33,773 nt of DNA from Pseudomonadota bacterium (GCA_021849905.1 JAJZSG010000005.1:1-33773), one strand, 5' to 3'; counted from the stretch's first letter, positions 18,230-28,275 are shown. The notes: generated from the letters alone by a model not told the origin. A program made the numbers and translations.

Positions 18230-19429
18230 CTACGTAACCAGTTGTTCCATTGAAAAAATAGGCAACAGCGTTGCTAATACGATAAATAGCACCACAGCCC
18301 CCATAAACAGTATGACCAAGGGTTCCAGCAGGGTCAATGCGGTGTCAATTAATCGCTGAACCTCTTTATCGATATAAAGTGCGGCGCGCTCCATCATTGT
18401 GGCCAGTTGCCCACTTTTTTCACCACTAGCAATTAAATGCGTGGCCATGGGACTTAAAAAATGAGTCTCTTTCAATGCAAGACTGATTGCCGTGCCCTCT
18501 CGAACCCGAACGGTCGCCTCATCAAATGCGGCATGCATCACAAGATTGCTAACTAAACTAGCTGACACTCGCATGGTTTCTAAGACATTAACGCCTGCAG
18601 AAAATAATATCCCAAAGGTATGAATGTAGCGCGAGACGTTCACTGATTTAATCAAATAATTGGAAATGGGTAGCCGAATTACAACTTGGTGCCAGCGAAG
18701 TCTGACCTTAGGATTTTTCAAACTTCGATTAAAACCGATAATGATAAACACGAGTGCAATTAGCAAATAAAGTCCGTAGAGTCTGATAAACGTACTGATG
18801 TCGATTAACACTTGAGTCATTCCAGGTAGCGATTGTCCACTGCTGGTAAAGACTTCAATAATTTTAGGTACAACAAATGCCAATAAAAAACTAATAATTC
18901 CAGTTGACACCACAATCATCAATGAGGGATAAATCAGGGCTTGCTGAACTTTCTGGCGAGTGTGCTGTTGGTTTTCAGTATAATCCGCTAATTTTTCTAA
19001 GACCAAATCCAGTTTTCCGGTTTGCTCACCCGCTGATACGGTTGCTCTGTAAAGTTCTGGAAATGCGTGAGGGTAATCCCCTAAAGACTGAGCCAAAGAG
19101 TAACCTTCCGTGACTTTAGCCCGTACACCGATGATGAGTTGGCGGACAGCACTTTTTTCGGTTTGCTCGCTAACCCCTCGCAAGGATTCTTCGATAGGAA
19201 TTCCTGCTGCGAGCAGTGTTGCTAATTGACGCGTCAAAAGAGATAAGTCGGCAACGGATAATTTATCTTTTCGTGTTGTTAATTGTCTTTTTTTAAGCGT
19301 TTGAATGATAAGAGGAATTAAACCTTGCTCGCGCAATAATTGGCGCGCATGGCGTTCGGAGTCACCTTCAATAACACCTTTGACGGTTTTGCCTGATTTG
19401 TTTAGCGCCTGATATTGATATGCACTCAT
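18230..19429 (-). CDS. gspF: Type II secretion inner membrane protein GspF
   Basis: MSAYQYQALNKSGKTVKGVIEGDSERHARQLLREQGLIP; two repeated T2SSF domains. Confidence 0.96.
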   Translation of the reverse strand: MSAYQYQALNKSGKTVKGVIEGDSERHARQLLREQGLIPLIIQTLKKRQLTTRKDKLSVADLSLLTRQLATLLAAGIPIEESLRGVSEQTEKSAVRQLIIGVRAKVTEGYSLAQSLGDYPHAFPELYRATVSAGEQTGKLDLVLEKLADYTENQQHTRQKVQQALIYPSLMIVVSTGIISFLLAFVVPKIIEVFTSSGQSLPGMTQVLIDISTFIRLYGLYLLIALVFIIIGFNRSLKNPKVRLRWHQVVIRLPISNYLIKSVNVSRYIHTFGILFSAGVNVLETMRVSASLVSNLVMHAAFDEATVRVREGTAISLALKETHFLSPMATHLIASGEKSGQLATMMERAALYIDKEVQRLIDTALTLLEPLVILFMGAVVLFIVLATLLPIFSMEQLVT

Positions 19430-19553
19430 GCTAATCCGATTTAACTTTGCTCAAACTTAGTTTAATATATGTCCTATGATAAGTCACTTAAGCCTTAAGT
19501 TTTTGATTTGCGATGATTGGCAATCAATGTCTTGAGGTTGTCTGGAGAAAATA

Positions 19554-20963
19554 ATGCATAAAAACACGTTGCTTGCGGCCATTAAAGAACATGATGCTAA
19601 ATTTATTGATTTACGGTTTACTGATACGCGTGGAAAAGAACAGCATATTACGATACCCGTTTCAGCTATTAACGATGATTTTATTCAAAATGGTAAAATG
19701 TTTGATGGGTCATCCATCAAAGGCTGGAAAAGTGTTCATGAATCGGATTTGGCATTATTGCCTGATTTAACACGGATATTTCCTGACCCATTTTATCAAG
19801 ATAGCACGTTATTTATACAATGTAACGTCGTTGAGCCGCATACCATGACCGGTTACGAACGTGACCCTCGCTCATTAGCCATACGCGCAGAAGCGTATTT
19901 AAAATCAACCGGTATTGCCGATAAGGTGTTTTTTGGACCGGAACCTGAGTTTTTTATCTTCGATGATGTTCGCTGGGAAACCAGTATCAACGGTTCGTTT
20001 TATAAAATAGATTCCGAAGAAGCTTACTGGAATTCTGGACAATTAATAAAAGGTGGCAATATTGGTCATCGTCCGGCGTTGCAAGGTGGTTACTTTCCAT
20101 TGCCACCGGTTGATTCATCTCAGGATATTCGTTCAGCAATTTGCTTGACACTTGAATCCTTAGGCATAGAAGTTGAAGCTCATCATCATGAAGTGGCTAC
20201 TGCGAATCAATGCGAGGTTGCTACTCGGTTTAACAGTTTAACCCTAAAAGCCGATGAAGTGCAGATTATCAAGTATGTGATTAAAAATATTGCACATAAT
20301 TTTGGCAAGTCTGCGACCTTCATGCCCAAGCCTTTGGTGGGTGATAACGGAAGTGGCATGCATTGTCATCAGTCCTTGTCCAAAAATGGTGTGAATTTAT
20401 TTGCCGGCGATGGGTATGCTGGTTTGTCTGAGACCGGATTGTATTATATCGGCGGTATTATGAAACATGCGCGTGCATTAAACGTGTTTACAAATCCATC
20501 CGTTAATAGTTATAAACGGCTGATTCCCGGTTTTGAAGCGCCAGTTTTGTTAGCTTACTCCGCACGTAATCGATCCGCTGCTATTCGAATTCCGCATGTA
20601 AATAATCCCAAAGGTCGTCGAATTGAAGTTCGTTTCCCGGATTGCACAGCCAATCCTTACCTTGCCTTTTCTGCAATGATGATGGCCGGTCTTGATGGTG
20701 TTCAAAAGCAAATTCATCCCGGTGCGCCCATTGATAAAGATTTATTTCATCTGAAGTCTGGTGAAGCGGGGGATATCAAGACTATTTCTGATTCGTTAGA
20801 GCAGGCAATCGAGTCTTTAGAACATGACCATGAGTTTTTGTTACAAGGTGATGTATTTAGCAAAGACTTTATTAACAGCTGTATTGCTTTGCGTAAAACC
20901 GATATTGCCAGGGTTCGTAGTCTGGTTCATCCGATGGAATTTGAGATGTATTACAGTGACTGA
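19554..20963 (+). CDS. glnA: Type I glutamine synthetase
   Basis: [43 protein letters not shown], adenylylation-site region [16 protein letters not shown]. Confidence 0.98.
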   Translation: MHKNTLLAAIKEHDAKFIDLRFTDTRGKEQHITIPVSAINDDFIQNGKMFDGSSIKGWKSVHESDLALLPDLTRIFPDPFYQDSTLFIQCNVVEPHTMTGYERDPRSLAIRAEAYLKSTGIADKVFFGPEPEFFIFDDVRWETSINGSFYKIDSEEAYWNSGQLIKGGNIGHRPALQGGYFPLPPVDSSQDIRSAICLTLESLGIEVEAHHHEVATANQCEVATRFNSLTLKADEVQIIKYVIKNIAHNFGKSATFMPKPLVGDNGSGMHCHQSLSKNGVNLFAGDGYAGLSETGLYYIGGIMKHARALNVFTNPSVNSYKRLIPGFEAPVLLAYSARNRSAAIRIPHVNNPKGRRIEVRFPDCTANPYLAFSAMMMAGLDGVQKQIHPGAPIDKDLFHLKSGEAGDIKTISDSLEQAIESLEHDHEFLLQGDVFSKDFINSCIALRKTDIARVRSLVHPMEFEMYYSD

Positions 20964-21013
20964 TGTCGATTAAAGTGACGCCTAACAGACCATCGGGTGC
21001 TACAAATTTAAAG

Positions 21014-21136
21014 TAGGTTGGGCCTTGGCCCAATATGATGCAAACGCCCGCATCTCAAAAAAAATGCGTAGTTAAAATAAACCATGGTTATTTTGTCATA
21101 TCATATTCCATTCTTGTTGGGCCAAGGCCCAACCTA
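21014..21136. repeat. Inverted pair of the REP-like palindrome (REPIN-like): copies at 21014-21033 and 21117-21136
   Basis: TAGGTTGGGCCTTGGCCCAA and its exact reverse complement TTGGGCCAAGGCCCAACCTA, separated by 83 nt. Confidence 0.85.
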
Positions 21137-21171
21137 TGCGGTATTATTTATTTACAGTAGAGTTACAACAG

Positions 21172-21204
21172 GCCATCTTGCACATCGCATAAGATGGTTT
21201 TTTT
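21172..21204 (+). terminator. Probable rho-independent terminator downstream of glnA
   Basis: ccatctt-gcacatcgcat-aagatgg followed by a 7-T run. Confidence 0.75.
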
Positions 21205-21224
21205 CTAAATCGTTTTAACTTTTC

Positions 21225-21255
21225 CCCTTGAAATTTCTGCTTTTGAACCTCATAT
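21225..21255 (+). promoter_or_regulatory. Heat-shock (sigma32/RpoH-type) promoter of htpG
   Basis: CCCTTGAAA (21225-21233), 14-nt spacer, CCTCATAT (21248-21255) against consensus CTTGAAA-N11-16-CCCCATnT, about 40 nt before the htpG start. Confidence 0.8.
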
Positions 21256-21292
21256 AGCACTAGTAATATTTTTGCTTAACAGGAGATTCATC

Positions 21293-23182
21293 ATGGCTAG
21301 TAAGCAACAGACACTTGGCTTTCAAACAGAAGTCAAACAAATGCTGCACTTGGTTGTTCATTCGCTTTACAGTAATAAAGAAATTTTCTTGCGTGAATTA
21401 ATCTCTAACGCGTCTGATGCGCTGGATAAATTACGATTTTTAGCGCTTGCCAATGGCGCATTGTATGAAAATGATTCGAATTTGCGTATTACCGTCGAAT
21501 TTAACGAAAAACTAAAAACCATTACCATTTCGGATAATGGGATTGGTATGAATTGGGATGAGGCAGTTGAAAACTTAGGAACAATAGCAAAATCAGGAAC
21601 TAAAGAATTTATTAGCCATTTAACGGGTGAAAGTGCTAAAGATTCGCAGTTGATTGGTCAGTTTGGTGTGGGTTTTTATTCTGCATTTATCATCGCAGAC
21701 AAAGTGACGGTTAAAAGTCGACGTGCGGGTTTAAGTGCTGATGAAGGCATTGTGTGGGAGTCTGCTGGTGAAGGTGAGTTTACCATCGGTCAAGAGAAAA
21801 AAGCAGACCGAGGCTCGCAGATTATTCTACATCTTAAAGACGGTGAAGATGAATTCTTAAGTGATTGGCGATTACGTAGCATTATCGGTAAATATTCTGA
21901 TCATATTTCATGGCCTATTGAGATGAAAAAAAGGGTTGATGAAGATGATGAAAAGAAAACAGACGAGCCGGCTGATTTTGAAACCGTAAACAAAGCAACC
22001 GCTTTGTGGACCATGCAAAAATCTGAAATCACCGATGAGCAATATAAAGAATTGTATAAACACATTTCACATGATTATCAAGAGCCGTTAATGTGGTCAC
22101 ATAATCATGTTGAAGGAAAACATGAGTATATCAGTTTGTTATATGTGCCCAGTCATGCTCCTTATGATTTATGGCAGCAGGAAGTTAAGCATGGCTTAAA
22201 ACTTTATGTCAAGCGCGTTTTTATTATGGACGATGCAGCCCAATTCTTACCCCGTTATTTGCGTTTTATCAAAGGAATTGTTGATGCAAGCGATCTGCCG
22301 TTAAACGTTTCTCGCGAAATTTTACAAGACAATAAGCAAATTGAAAGCATTCGTGGTGCATGTACTAAGCGGGTGTTGTCGATGTTAGAAAAAATGATGA
22401 CAAACGATGCGGATGTTTATCAACGGTTTTGGGATGAGTTTGGTTTAGTGTTAAAAGAAGGTACGGTTGAAGATTTTTCAAATCGGGAAATGATTGCAAA
22501 ATTACTCCGATTTACAACAACAAAAAGTGATTCTGAAAAGCAGACGGTTTCATTAAGCGATTATGTTTCGCGCATGAAAGACGGGCAGGATAAAATTTAT
22601 TACATCACTGCATCAACCTATAATGCGGCAAAACATAGCCCTCATTTAGAGATTTTTAATAAAAAAGGCATCGAGGTTCTCTTATTGAGCGACCGAATTG
22701 ATGAGTGGCTCACGAATCACTTAAACGAGTTTGAAGGTAAAAAACTGCAATCCATCAGCAAAGGTAAGATTGATTTGGGGCAGGAAGACGAGGATGTCAA
22801 AGATGTTGAAGAACAAGAAAAATCGATGGCACCGATGTTGGAGCAAATTAAAGGGGTATTAAACGATCGTGTTAAAGCCGTTCATTTAACTCACCGATTA
22901 ACGAACTCTCCAGCTTGTATTGTGGCCGATGAGCATGATATGGGATTTGAAATGCAGCGCATTTTACAATCTGCCGGACAAGCATTGCCTGCAAGCAAGC
23001 CTATATTTGAAATTAATCCAGAACATCCATTGATTAAACGTTTGCATGATATCGCAGACGATACTCGCTTTGCAGAGTGGGTTATTGTTTTATTCGAGCA
23101 AGCTGTTCTTGCCGAAGGTGGCCAGTTGGATAATCCCGCTGATTTTGTCAATAGAGTGAATCAATTGCTCATTTTGGCTTAA
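21293..23182 (+). CDS. htpG: Molecular chaperone HtpG (Hsp90)
   Basis: [44 protein letters not shown]; start set to ATG 21293 after SD AGGAGA. Confidence 0.98.
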   Translation: MASKQQTLGFQTEVKQMLHLVVHSLYSNKEIFLRELISNASDALDKLRFLALANGALYENDSNLRITVEFNEKLKTITISDNGIGMNWDEAVENLGTIAKSGTKEFISHLTGESAKDSQLIGQFGVGFYSAFIIADKVTVKSRRAGLSADEGIVWESAGEGEFTIGQEKKADRGSQIILHLKDGEDEFLSDWRLRSIIGKYSDHISWPIEMKKRVDEDDEKKTDEPADFETVNKATALWTMQKSEITDEQYKELYKHISHDYQEPLMWSHNHVEGKHEYISLLYVPSHAPYDLWQQEVKHGLKLYVKRVFIMDDAAQFLPRYLRFIKGIVDASDLPLNVSREILQDNKQIESIRGACTKRVLSMLEKMMTNDADVYQRFWDEFGLVLKEGTVEDFSNREMIAKLLRFTTTKSDSEKQTVSLSDYVSRMKDGQDKIYYITASTYNAAKHSPHLEIFNKKGIEVLLLSDRIDEWLTNHLNEFEGKKLQSISKGKIDLGQEDEDVKDVEEQEKSMAPMLEQIKGVLNDRVKAVHLTHRLTNSPACIVADEHDMGFEMQRILQSAGQALPASKPIFEINPEHPLIKRLHDIADDTRFAEWVIVLFEQAVLAEGGQLDNPADFVNRVNQLLILA

Positions 23183-23196
23183 TTGCTTAGCCTCTG

Positions 23197-23225
23197 CGTC
23201 ATCCTTTGCAAGGCCTAGGATGACG
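23197..23225. repeat. Hairpin CGTCATCCT-N11-AGGATGACG downstream of htpG
   Basis: 9-bp perfect stem; no clear T-run so termination uncertain. Confidence 0.6.
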
Positions 23226-23370
23226 AACAAGCATTTACCTCATGATAAAAACAATGTATTTAAAGATGAATCACTAGCGTATGATTTATCCTTCGTGTAC
23301 AATAAATCCTGCTTCCAGTTGTTATGGGTGCATTGGGAACATTTATTAAAATTAGAATAAGGAAGTTAAC

Positions 23371-23673
23371 ATGACTGATGTTGAAGTACAAAAAAACATT
23401 GAAAATGTGATACAAGAAAAAGAGCATGGTTTGCAAGACTTGGTTTATGGTTTAGTGACGCGTTTTCTTGCTGAAAACAAAAGTAAATCGATTAATGATT
23501 TGTATGATATGATTCTCTGCGAAGTAGAACCACCTCTTTTACAAGCCGTTATGGAAAAACGTCGTGGTAACCAATTGCAAGCAGCAAAAATGCTGGGTAT
23601 CAGTCGTGGTACCATCCGTAAAAAACTTCAGCGTTATTTCGGAACAAAATATTTTCGTTTAACTGACGAATAG
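23371..23673 (+). CDS. fis: Nucleoid-associated DNA-binding protein Fis
   Basis: C-terminal PLLQAVMEKRRGNQLQAAKMLGISRGTIRKKLQRY HTH. Confidence 0.95.
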   Translation: MTDVEVQKNIENVIQEKEHGLQDLVYGLVTRFLAENKSKSINDLYDMILCEVEPPLLQAVMEKRRGNQLQAAKMLGISRGTIRKKLQRYFGTKYFRLTDE

Positions 23674-23686
23674 TCGTTGAAGTTGA

Positions 23687-23722
23687 AAAATAAAGGCTTG
23701 CTGCGGCAAGCCTTTATTTTTT
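23687..23722 (+). terminator. Strong rho-independent terminator of fis
   Basis: 15-bp stem aaaataaaggcttgc-tgcg-gcaagcctttatttt with T-rich tail. Confidence 0.93.
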
Positions 23723-23796
23723 ATTGAGATTGAATCTGTTGGTTATGTTTGATAAAGTCATTATCGATTCGTATACCGATTAAAGGGATGTTAAAA

Positions 23797-24150
23797 ATGA
23801 TTAAAAAATTACCAGTATTATCAATCAGTCTCTATTATTTGTTTGTCTTTTCTTCAGCATTTGCTGCTTGCCCTCCTGCAACACCAACTAATGCCCCAGG
23901 TTTTTGTAGTTCATTTAAGCTTGCTGCACAATGTCACTGTACCTCATCAGGATTACCTTTGGGAATGTGCACGAATATGAGAGCGCTTTATGATCGCATG
24001 AACAGTATGTTCGGTTCCGTGCGTCGCGCTTGTGAATATCAGCATGAGACCAGTCCACAAAATTGTATTGACTCATGGAATTGTTATTGGTCTGGTGGAC
24101 GAAATAGTCAAAACGAATTATGCAGTGGGACGGGTCGCTCTTGCGAATAA
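23797..24150 (+). CDS. Small secreted cysteine-rich protein (10 Cys in the mature region)
   Basis: Signal peptide MIKKLPVLSISLYYLFVFSSAFA-ACPP; SD AAAGGG upstream; ATG 23797 preferred over the track start 23749. Confidence 0.75.
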   Translation: MIKKLPVLSISLYYLFVFSSAFAACPPATPTNAPGFCSSFKLAAQCHCTSSGLPLGMCTNMRALYDRMNSMFGSVRRACEYQHETSPQNCIDSWNCYWSGGRNSQNELCSGTGRSCE

Positions 24151-24165
24151 TCTTTTCTAATTAAA

Positions 24166-24843
24166 ATGAAGTTATTTATGCGTATTATTAATGGTGTTTT
24201 AATTGCCTCGTTATCGTACATGATTCTATCTTCTGATGTTTCAGCTCATCCTAACCCATCTAATATCTCTCAGTCACATCCATTATATCTGGGTGTGGCT
24301 GCAGGCTTAGGCTCTACGGTATGGGATGGTTTGGTTCCGTCTGCTAGAAATCAAGGGCCTGCCATGCAAACATCAACGCCTGTTGATGTGGCTGAGGGAG
24401 GCTTTGTGGGAGGATTTGTTGGAGGCTACGAATTTAGTCCTTTTTTTGCGGTTGAGGCAAGTTACTTACGCTATCCTAATGCCATGGTTACATTTGATGA
24501 ATACAGCTTGTTTGCTTATGATCATGAGGGCGAGACAAAACTTTATACCCATACTGAAACCGGGTCTATCATGGCTAAGGTCATGCTTAACATTCCAAAA
24601 ACACGATTACGTTTTTATTCTGCCGCCGGGGTTGCTGAAATTCATCGATGGGATATGTTAAACGAAAATCTACAATTGTCGCCGACCTTTGGTGTTGGTT
24701 TTAATTACAATATTACCGATCATATTATGGCGGAATTTATGGGTAGTTATACCGCGGGCTATGGTGAATCAGAGATTAATCCAGCCCTGGATTACGTTCC
24801 GTTTCTTTATGCGGGGTTTTTTAAGCTATTATATCGAATTTAA
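24166..24843 (+). CDS. OmpA-like/porin-family outer membrane beta-barrel protein
   Basis: N-terminal signal sequence, alternating amphipathic strands (FVGGFVGGYEFSPFFAVEASYLRY), C-terminal YAGFFKLLYRI. Confidence 0.75.
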   Translation: MKLFMRIINGVLIASLSYMILSSDVSAHPNPSNISQSHPLYLGVAAGLGSTVWDGLVPSARNQGPAMQTSTPVDVAEGGFVGGFVGGYEFSPFFAVEASYLRYPNAMVTFDEYSLFAYDHEGETKLYTHTETGSIMAKVMLNIPKTRLRFYSAAGVAEIHRWDMLNENLQLSPTFGVGFNYNITDHIMAEFMGSYTAGYGESEINPALDYVPFLYAGFFKLLYRI

Positions 24844-24881
24844 TGTCATTCAATTTGTGTAGTCTATTTTGAAGCTTAATA

Positions 24882-25158
24882 ATTATGTCTGCACGGCGAT
24901 TGCATTTAACTGATTTAAATTACAACATAAAAACCGAGCCACGACCGTTAGGGAGTGGAAAAGTTATTCAAGCCACATTACAACCATAGCCTGGATGGCG
25001 TATGTTGTTAATGAGCAAGGATGAACAATGGAATGTATTTGAAAACAAAAATCGAACATCCATGACGGCTATTTAACTTTACCACTCCCTGATGGTCGTG
25101 GCTCGGATTGCCTGTGCATAGATTGAGCGTTTAAATGCAATCGCCGTGATTATGTCTG
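24882..25158. mobile_element. MITE-like element: 257-bp core 24892-25148 with TIR CACGGCGATTGCATTTAA, 10-bp direct repeat ATTATGTCTG on both sides
   Basis: 18-bp perfect TIRs directly abutting direct repeats 24882-24891 and 25149-25158; no transposase ORF. Confidence 0.88.
24934..25106. repeat. Nested inverted repeat inside the second MITE-like element (33-nt arms 24934-24966 and 25074-25106)
   Basis: ccgagccacgaccgttagggagtggaaaagtta vs rc ccgagccacgaccatcagggagtggtaaagtta (30/33). Confidence 0.88.
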
Positions 25159-25177
25159 GCGTTTATCTGGCAACCGC

Positions 25178-27394
25178 CTAACTTTTAGGTAAAATTCTAT
25201 CTAACCACTTCGGTAAATACCAGTTCCATGATTTGATAAGCGTCATGGTTGCAGGTACAAAAATCGTTCGGACAATAAAGGCATCAACGATAATGGCCAC
25301 CGCAATCCCTAGCCCAAATTCTTTGACCAGAAGGACTTCGGCTACCATAAAAGAGCCACAGGTTACAATCACAATAATTGCGGCACTTGTGATAATGCGG
25401 CTACTATGTTCAATTCCAAACACAATACTCTCACCGTTTTGTTTGGTTTTGAGATAGTGCTCCTGAATTCGTGTCAGTAAAAAGACTTCATAATCCATGG
25501 AAAACCCAAATAAAGCACAGAAAATAATGACCAAAAGACTTACATCTAAAATCCCTTGTGCTTCAAAATTAAATAGCGTGCTAAAATGCCCCTCTTGAAA
25601 AACGAAGACCAATACGCCATATGTTGCGCACAGGCTTAAGCCATTCATTAAAATGGCTTTGAGTGGTAAAAATAAGGAGCGTAATAAGATAAGCAAAACC
25701 AAATACGTTAGCGCAATAATCCAGGCTATGGCATAGGGAAATATTTGCGCTATCCGCTCTAAAACCTCCATATTTCGAACGGGAACACCCGTGAGATGAA
25801 GCGTGAGCCCTCTACCCGGATTCATCTGTCGAAGTTCGTTGATTAGCGTTTTTGTCTCTCTGGCATTCGCATCATGTGTGCTCACAACGGTTATCAATGT
25901 CATCCGCTTACTCGTTGTTGTTTTGAGCAATTGGCGTACCTTTAGATTGGTTATAGGTGATTTATACAATAAATGCAGTTGTGTTTTATCCAAAGCCGGC
26001 TCTGGCGTGGCTATACCATAGACTTTTTTAACGTGAGTAAGGTGTTTAAGTTTATGAGCGAACGTATACAACCGGTTAATGTTTTTATCGGATAAGATCC
26101 GTCCTTTGTTGGTTGTGATGGCGAGTTGAATAGGGGTTAATTCTTGCACATTAAATGCGGCTTCATATCCATTAAAAAACTGTCTACTCTCAGTATGTTT
26201 TGGCAGAATGTGAACATCTGAAATACCCAGTTTTGATTTTAAAAAAGGCGTTCCAAGAAGTAATAATATCAAAAGTGCTGCAATAAAAAATAATAGCGGA
26301 TTTTTAACCACGGTTGTGGCAAGACGTCGCCATATGCTGACATAGTGAGGATTTTTTTTCTTAAACAATCGAACCGGTAATCGATTAACATGGGTTTTAA
26401 GTACGGAAAGAAGGGCGGGTAGTACCACGATCGCTATCAACACAGCAAAAAATACAGCCGTTATCCCGCCAACACCCACTGAATAGAGAATATTAATAGG
26501 AAATAATAAGAGCGCGCTTAGACTGATTAAAACAGCTAATCCACTAAAAAAAACAGCTTTTCCTGCTGTTTCAAGGGTCGTCGCAATGGCATCAGATAAA
26601 GTTGCTTGATTGGTCAACTCTTCTCGAAAACGACTGACAATAAACAATGAGTAATCAAGACTTAGGCAAATACCTAAAAGCAATGCAATATTAATTGTAA
26701 AAATTGATAGTGAAATTGCATGCCCAATCGTAAATAACGCTGTTAAAATTAATATGGCACATCCGCCACCCAGCACAACAGGAATCGTTGCGGCGACTAT
26801 CGAACCAAAAACAACAATCAGAATGATAAGCGATACCGGTGCTGCAATAATATCTGCGTTATACAAATCCTTCTGCGTTTGTTTGTTGACACTATCTAAA
26901 AAAACAGACTCCTCACCAATCAGCATGGTCATGTTGTGAGGTGTCTTGATGTTATCTTTTATTTGAGTGAGCAGTTGATGACCTGGTGTTTTTTTTGTCT
27001 TGAAAATAACTACGGCATATGCAGAGTGTTTATCTTTTGATACCTGCTGTTTGTTGATATCTGGATATAAAATTTCGTGTTCGGTTGAAATAGTGTCTAG
27101 CTGGACTAGTGATTTTTTTATTTTCTGTAAATACAAAGGGTTTGATGTTTTTAATGTTTTACTATGGAAGAGAATCACAAATCGATTGTGATTATAACCC
27201 AATTGTTTATCTATATCCTTATCAGTTTTTGTACTGTCTGATTGATTGTCGATAAATCCGGTGCTTTTAAAGGGAGTCATGATATCGGGTAAGAAAGGTA
27301 GACAACCCAAGATTAAAAAACACCAGATTACAAGTATGGCAATGCGGTGAGTATAGACACATTTTCCAAACTTAAAGAAAGGGGTTTGCCGCAT
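25178..27394 (-). CDS. MMPL/RND-superfamily transporter
   Basis: 738 aa, two sets of TM bundles; LLLGICLSLDYSLFIVSRFREEL and LFGFSMDYEVFLLTRIQEHYL motifs. Confidence 0.93.
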   Translation of the reverse strand: MRQTPFFKFGKCVYTHRIAILVIWCFLILGCLPFLPDIMTPFKSTGFIDNQSDSTKTDKDIDKQLGYNHNRFVILFHSKTLKTSNPLYLQKIKKSLVQLDTISTEHEILYPDINKQQVSKDKHSAYAVVIFKTKKTPGHQLLTQIKDNIKTPHNMTMLIGEESVFLDSVNKQTQKDLYNADIIAAPVSLIILIVVFGSIVAATIPVVLGGGCAILILTALFTIGHAISLSIFTINIALLLGICLSLDYSLFIVSRFREELTNQATLSDAIATTLETAGKAVFFSGLAVLISLSALLLFPINILYSVGVGGITAVFFAVLIAIVVLPALLSVLKTHVNRLPVRLFKKKNPHYVSIWRRLATTVVKNPLLFFIAALLILLLLGTPFLKSKLGISDVHILPKHTESRQFFNGYEAAFNVQELTPIQLAITTNKGRILSDKNINRLYTFAHKLKHLTHVKKVYGIATPEPALDKTQLHLLYKSPITNLKVRQLLKTTTSKRMTLITVVSTHDANARETKTLINELRQMNPGRGLTLHLTGVPVRNMEVLERIAQIFPYAIAWIIALTYLVLLILLRSLFLPLKAILMNGLSLCATYGVLVFVFQEGHFSTLFNFEAQGILDVSLLVIIFCALFGFSMDYEVFLLTRIQEHYLKTKQNGESIVFGIEHSSRIITSAAIIVIVTCGSFMVAEVLLVKEFGLGIAVAIIVDAFIVRTIFVPATMTLIKSWNWYLPKWLDRILPKS

Positions 27395-27562
27395 AAGTTG
27401 AGAATCCCTTGAATTATATTTGACGTCCTTTGTGATTTATTATAGTTCATTTTGTGTAAAATACATTGATAAAAAAATAATTTTAATCAACGTAGATAAA
27501 ATTCGTTTCGATCTGGTAGCACGAGCAACTTTAAGTTATAATGTGAATTTTTCGAGCTTTTT

Positions 27563-27988
27563 ATGACGATCTGTTTAAAAACACAAGCTAAACAAGCGTC
27601 CGAACAACGCATTGCGGTTCTTCTACACGATCGTCTTCCATCAAAGGTACGCTCTCCTGTTGAATTAATGTGCTTGTTTAAAGTCGAGGCCGGTTCAGAT
27701 CATTATTTGCTTAGTTATAACGTGAAGGGTTGTGTTGAAATGACCTGTCAACGTTGTTTAGGCGCTTTTCGCTATGATTACACCAATCAAACCTCCTTGG
27801 CTGTTTGTTCACGTGAAGATAGGGCAGAAGCGTTAATGGCTCATATGGATTGTATCGTTGCACCCGATAACCAGATTGAGTTAATCGATATTTTAACAGA
27901 TGAGCTGCATTTGTTTTTGCCTGAAAAGCATGAAAATGAGGTTGAATGTGATGTTGAAATCAAGGCATTTATCGAAGATAAATGTTAA
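27563..27988 (+). CDS. yceD: YceD family protein (DUF177)
   Basis: VEMTCQRCLGAFRYDY; position directly upstream of rpmF. Confidence 0.9.
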   Translation: MTICLKTQAKQASEQRIAVLLHDRLPSKVRSPVELMCLFKVEAGSDHYLLSYNVKGCVEMTCQRCLGAFRYDYTNQTSLAVCSREDRAEALMAHMDCIVAPDNQIELIDILTDELHLFLPEKHENEVECDVEIKAFIEDKC

Positions 27989-28071
27989 TTTCTATTTATA
28001 GTACTTGGATTGTCCTTAAAAACTAGGTAAAATTCCGGTTCAATGAAAACAATTTGTTTAGGAGTAATACA

Positions 28072-28269
28072 ATGGCAGTGCAACAAAATAAAAAATCTCG
28101 CTCTAAACGTGATATGCGTCGATCACATGATTCATTGAGCATGCCCACATTGTCTGTTAATTCGACAACTGGTGAAAAGCACCTTCGTCATCATATTACA
28201 CCAGATGGTTATACTATTGATGGTCGTCAGGTTATTCTTTCCGGTACTGTCTACGAAGAACAAGAGTAA
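28072..28269 (+). CDS. rpmF: 50S ribosomal protein L32
   Basis: [22 protein letters not shown] ... [16 protein letters not shown]; start ATG 28072 after SD AGGAG. Confidence 0.97.
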   Translation: MAVQQNKKSRSKRDMRRSHDSLSMPTLSVNSTTGEKHLRHHITPDGYTIDGRQVILSGTVYEEQE

Positions 28270-28275
28270 AATTCC

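Noticed and set aside
20964-21271. Considered CRISPR-like repeats between glnA and htpG
   Set aside because: Only two inverted (not direct) copies and no regular spacers
24326-24661. 111-aa alternative-frame ORF inside the outer-membrane protein gene
   Set aside because: No SD or family; the barrel frame explains the region
26341-26360. 8-T run in the MMPL transporter as another phase-variable tract
   Set aside because: Short A/T runs are common in this AT-rich genome; not exceptional like the 10-G tract
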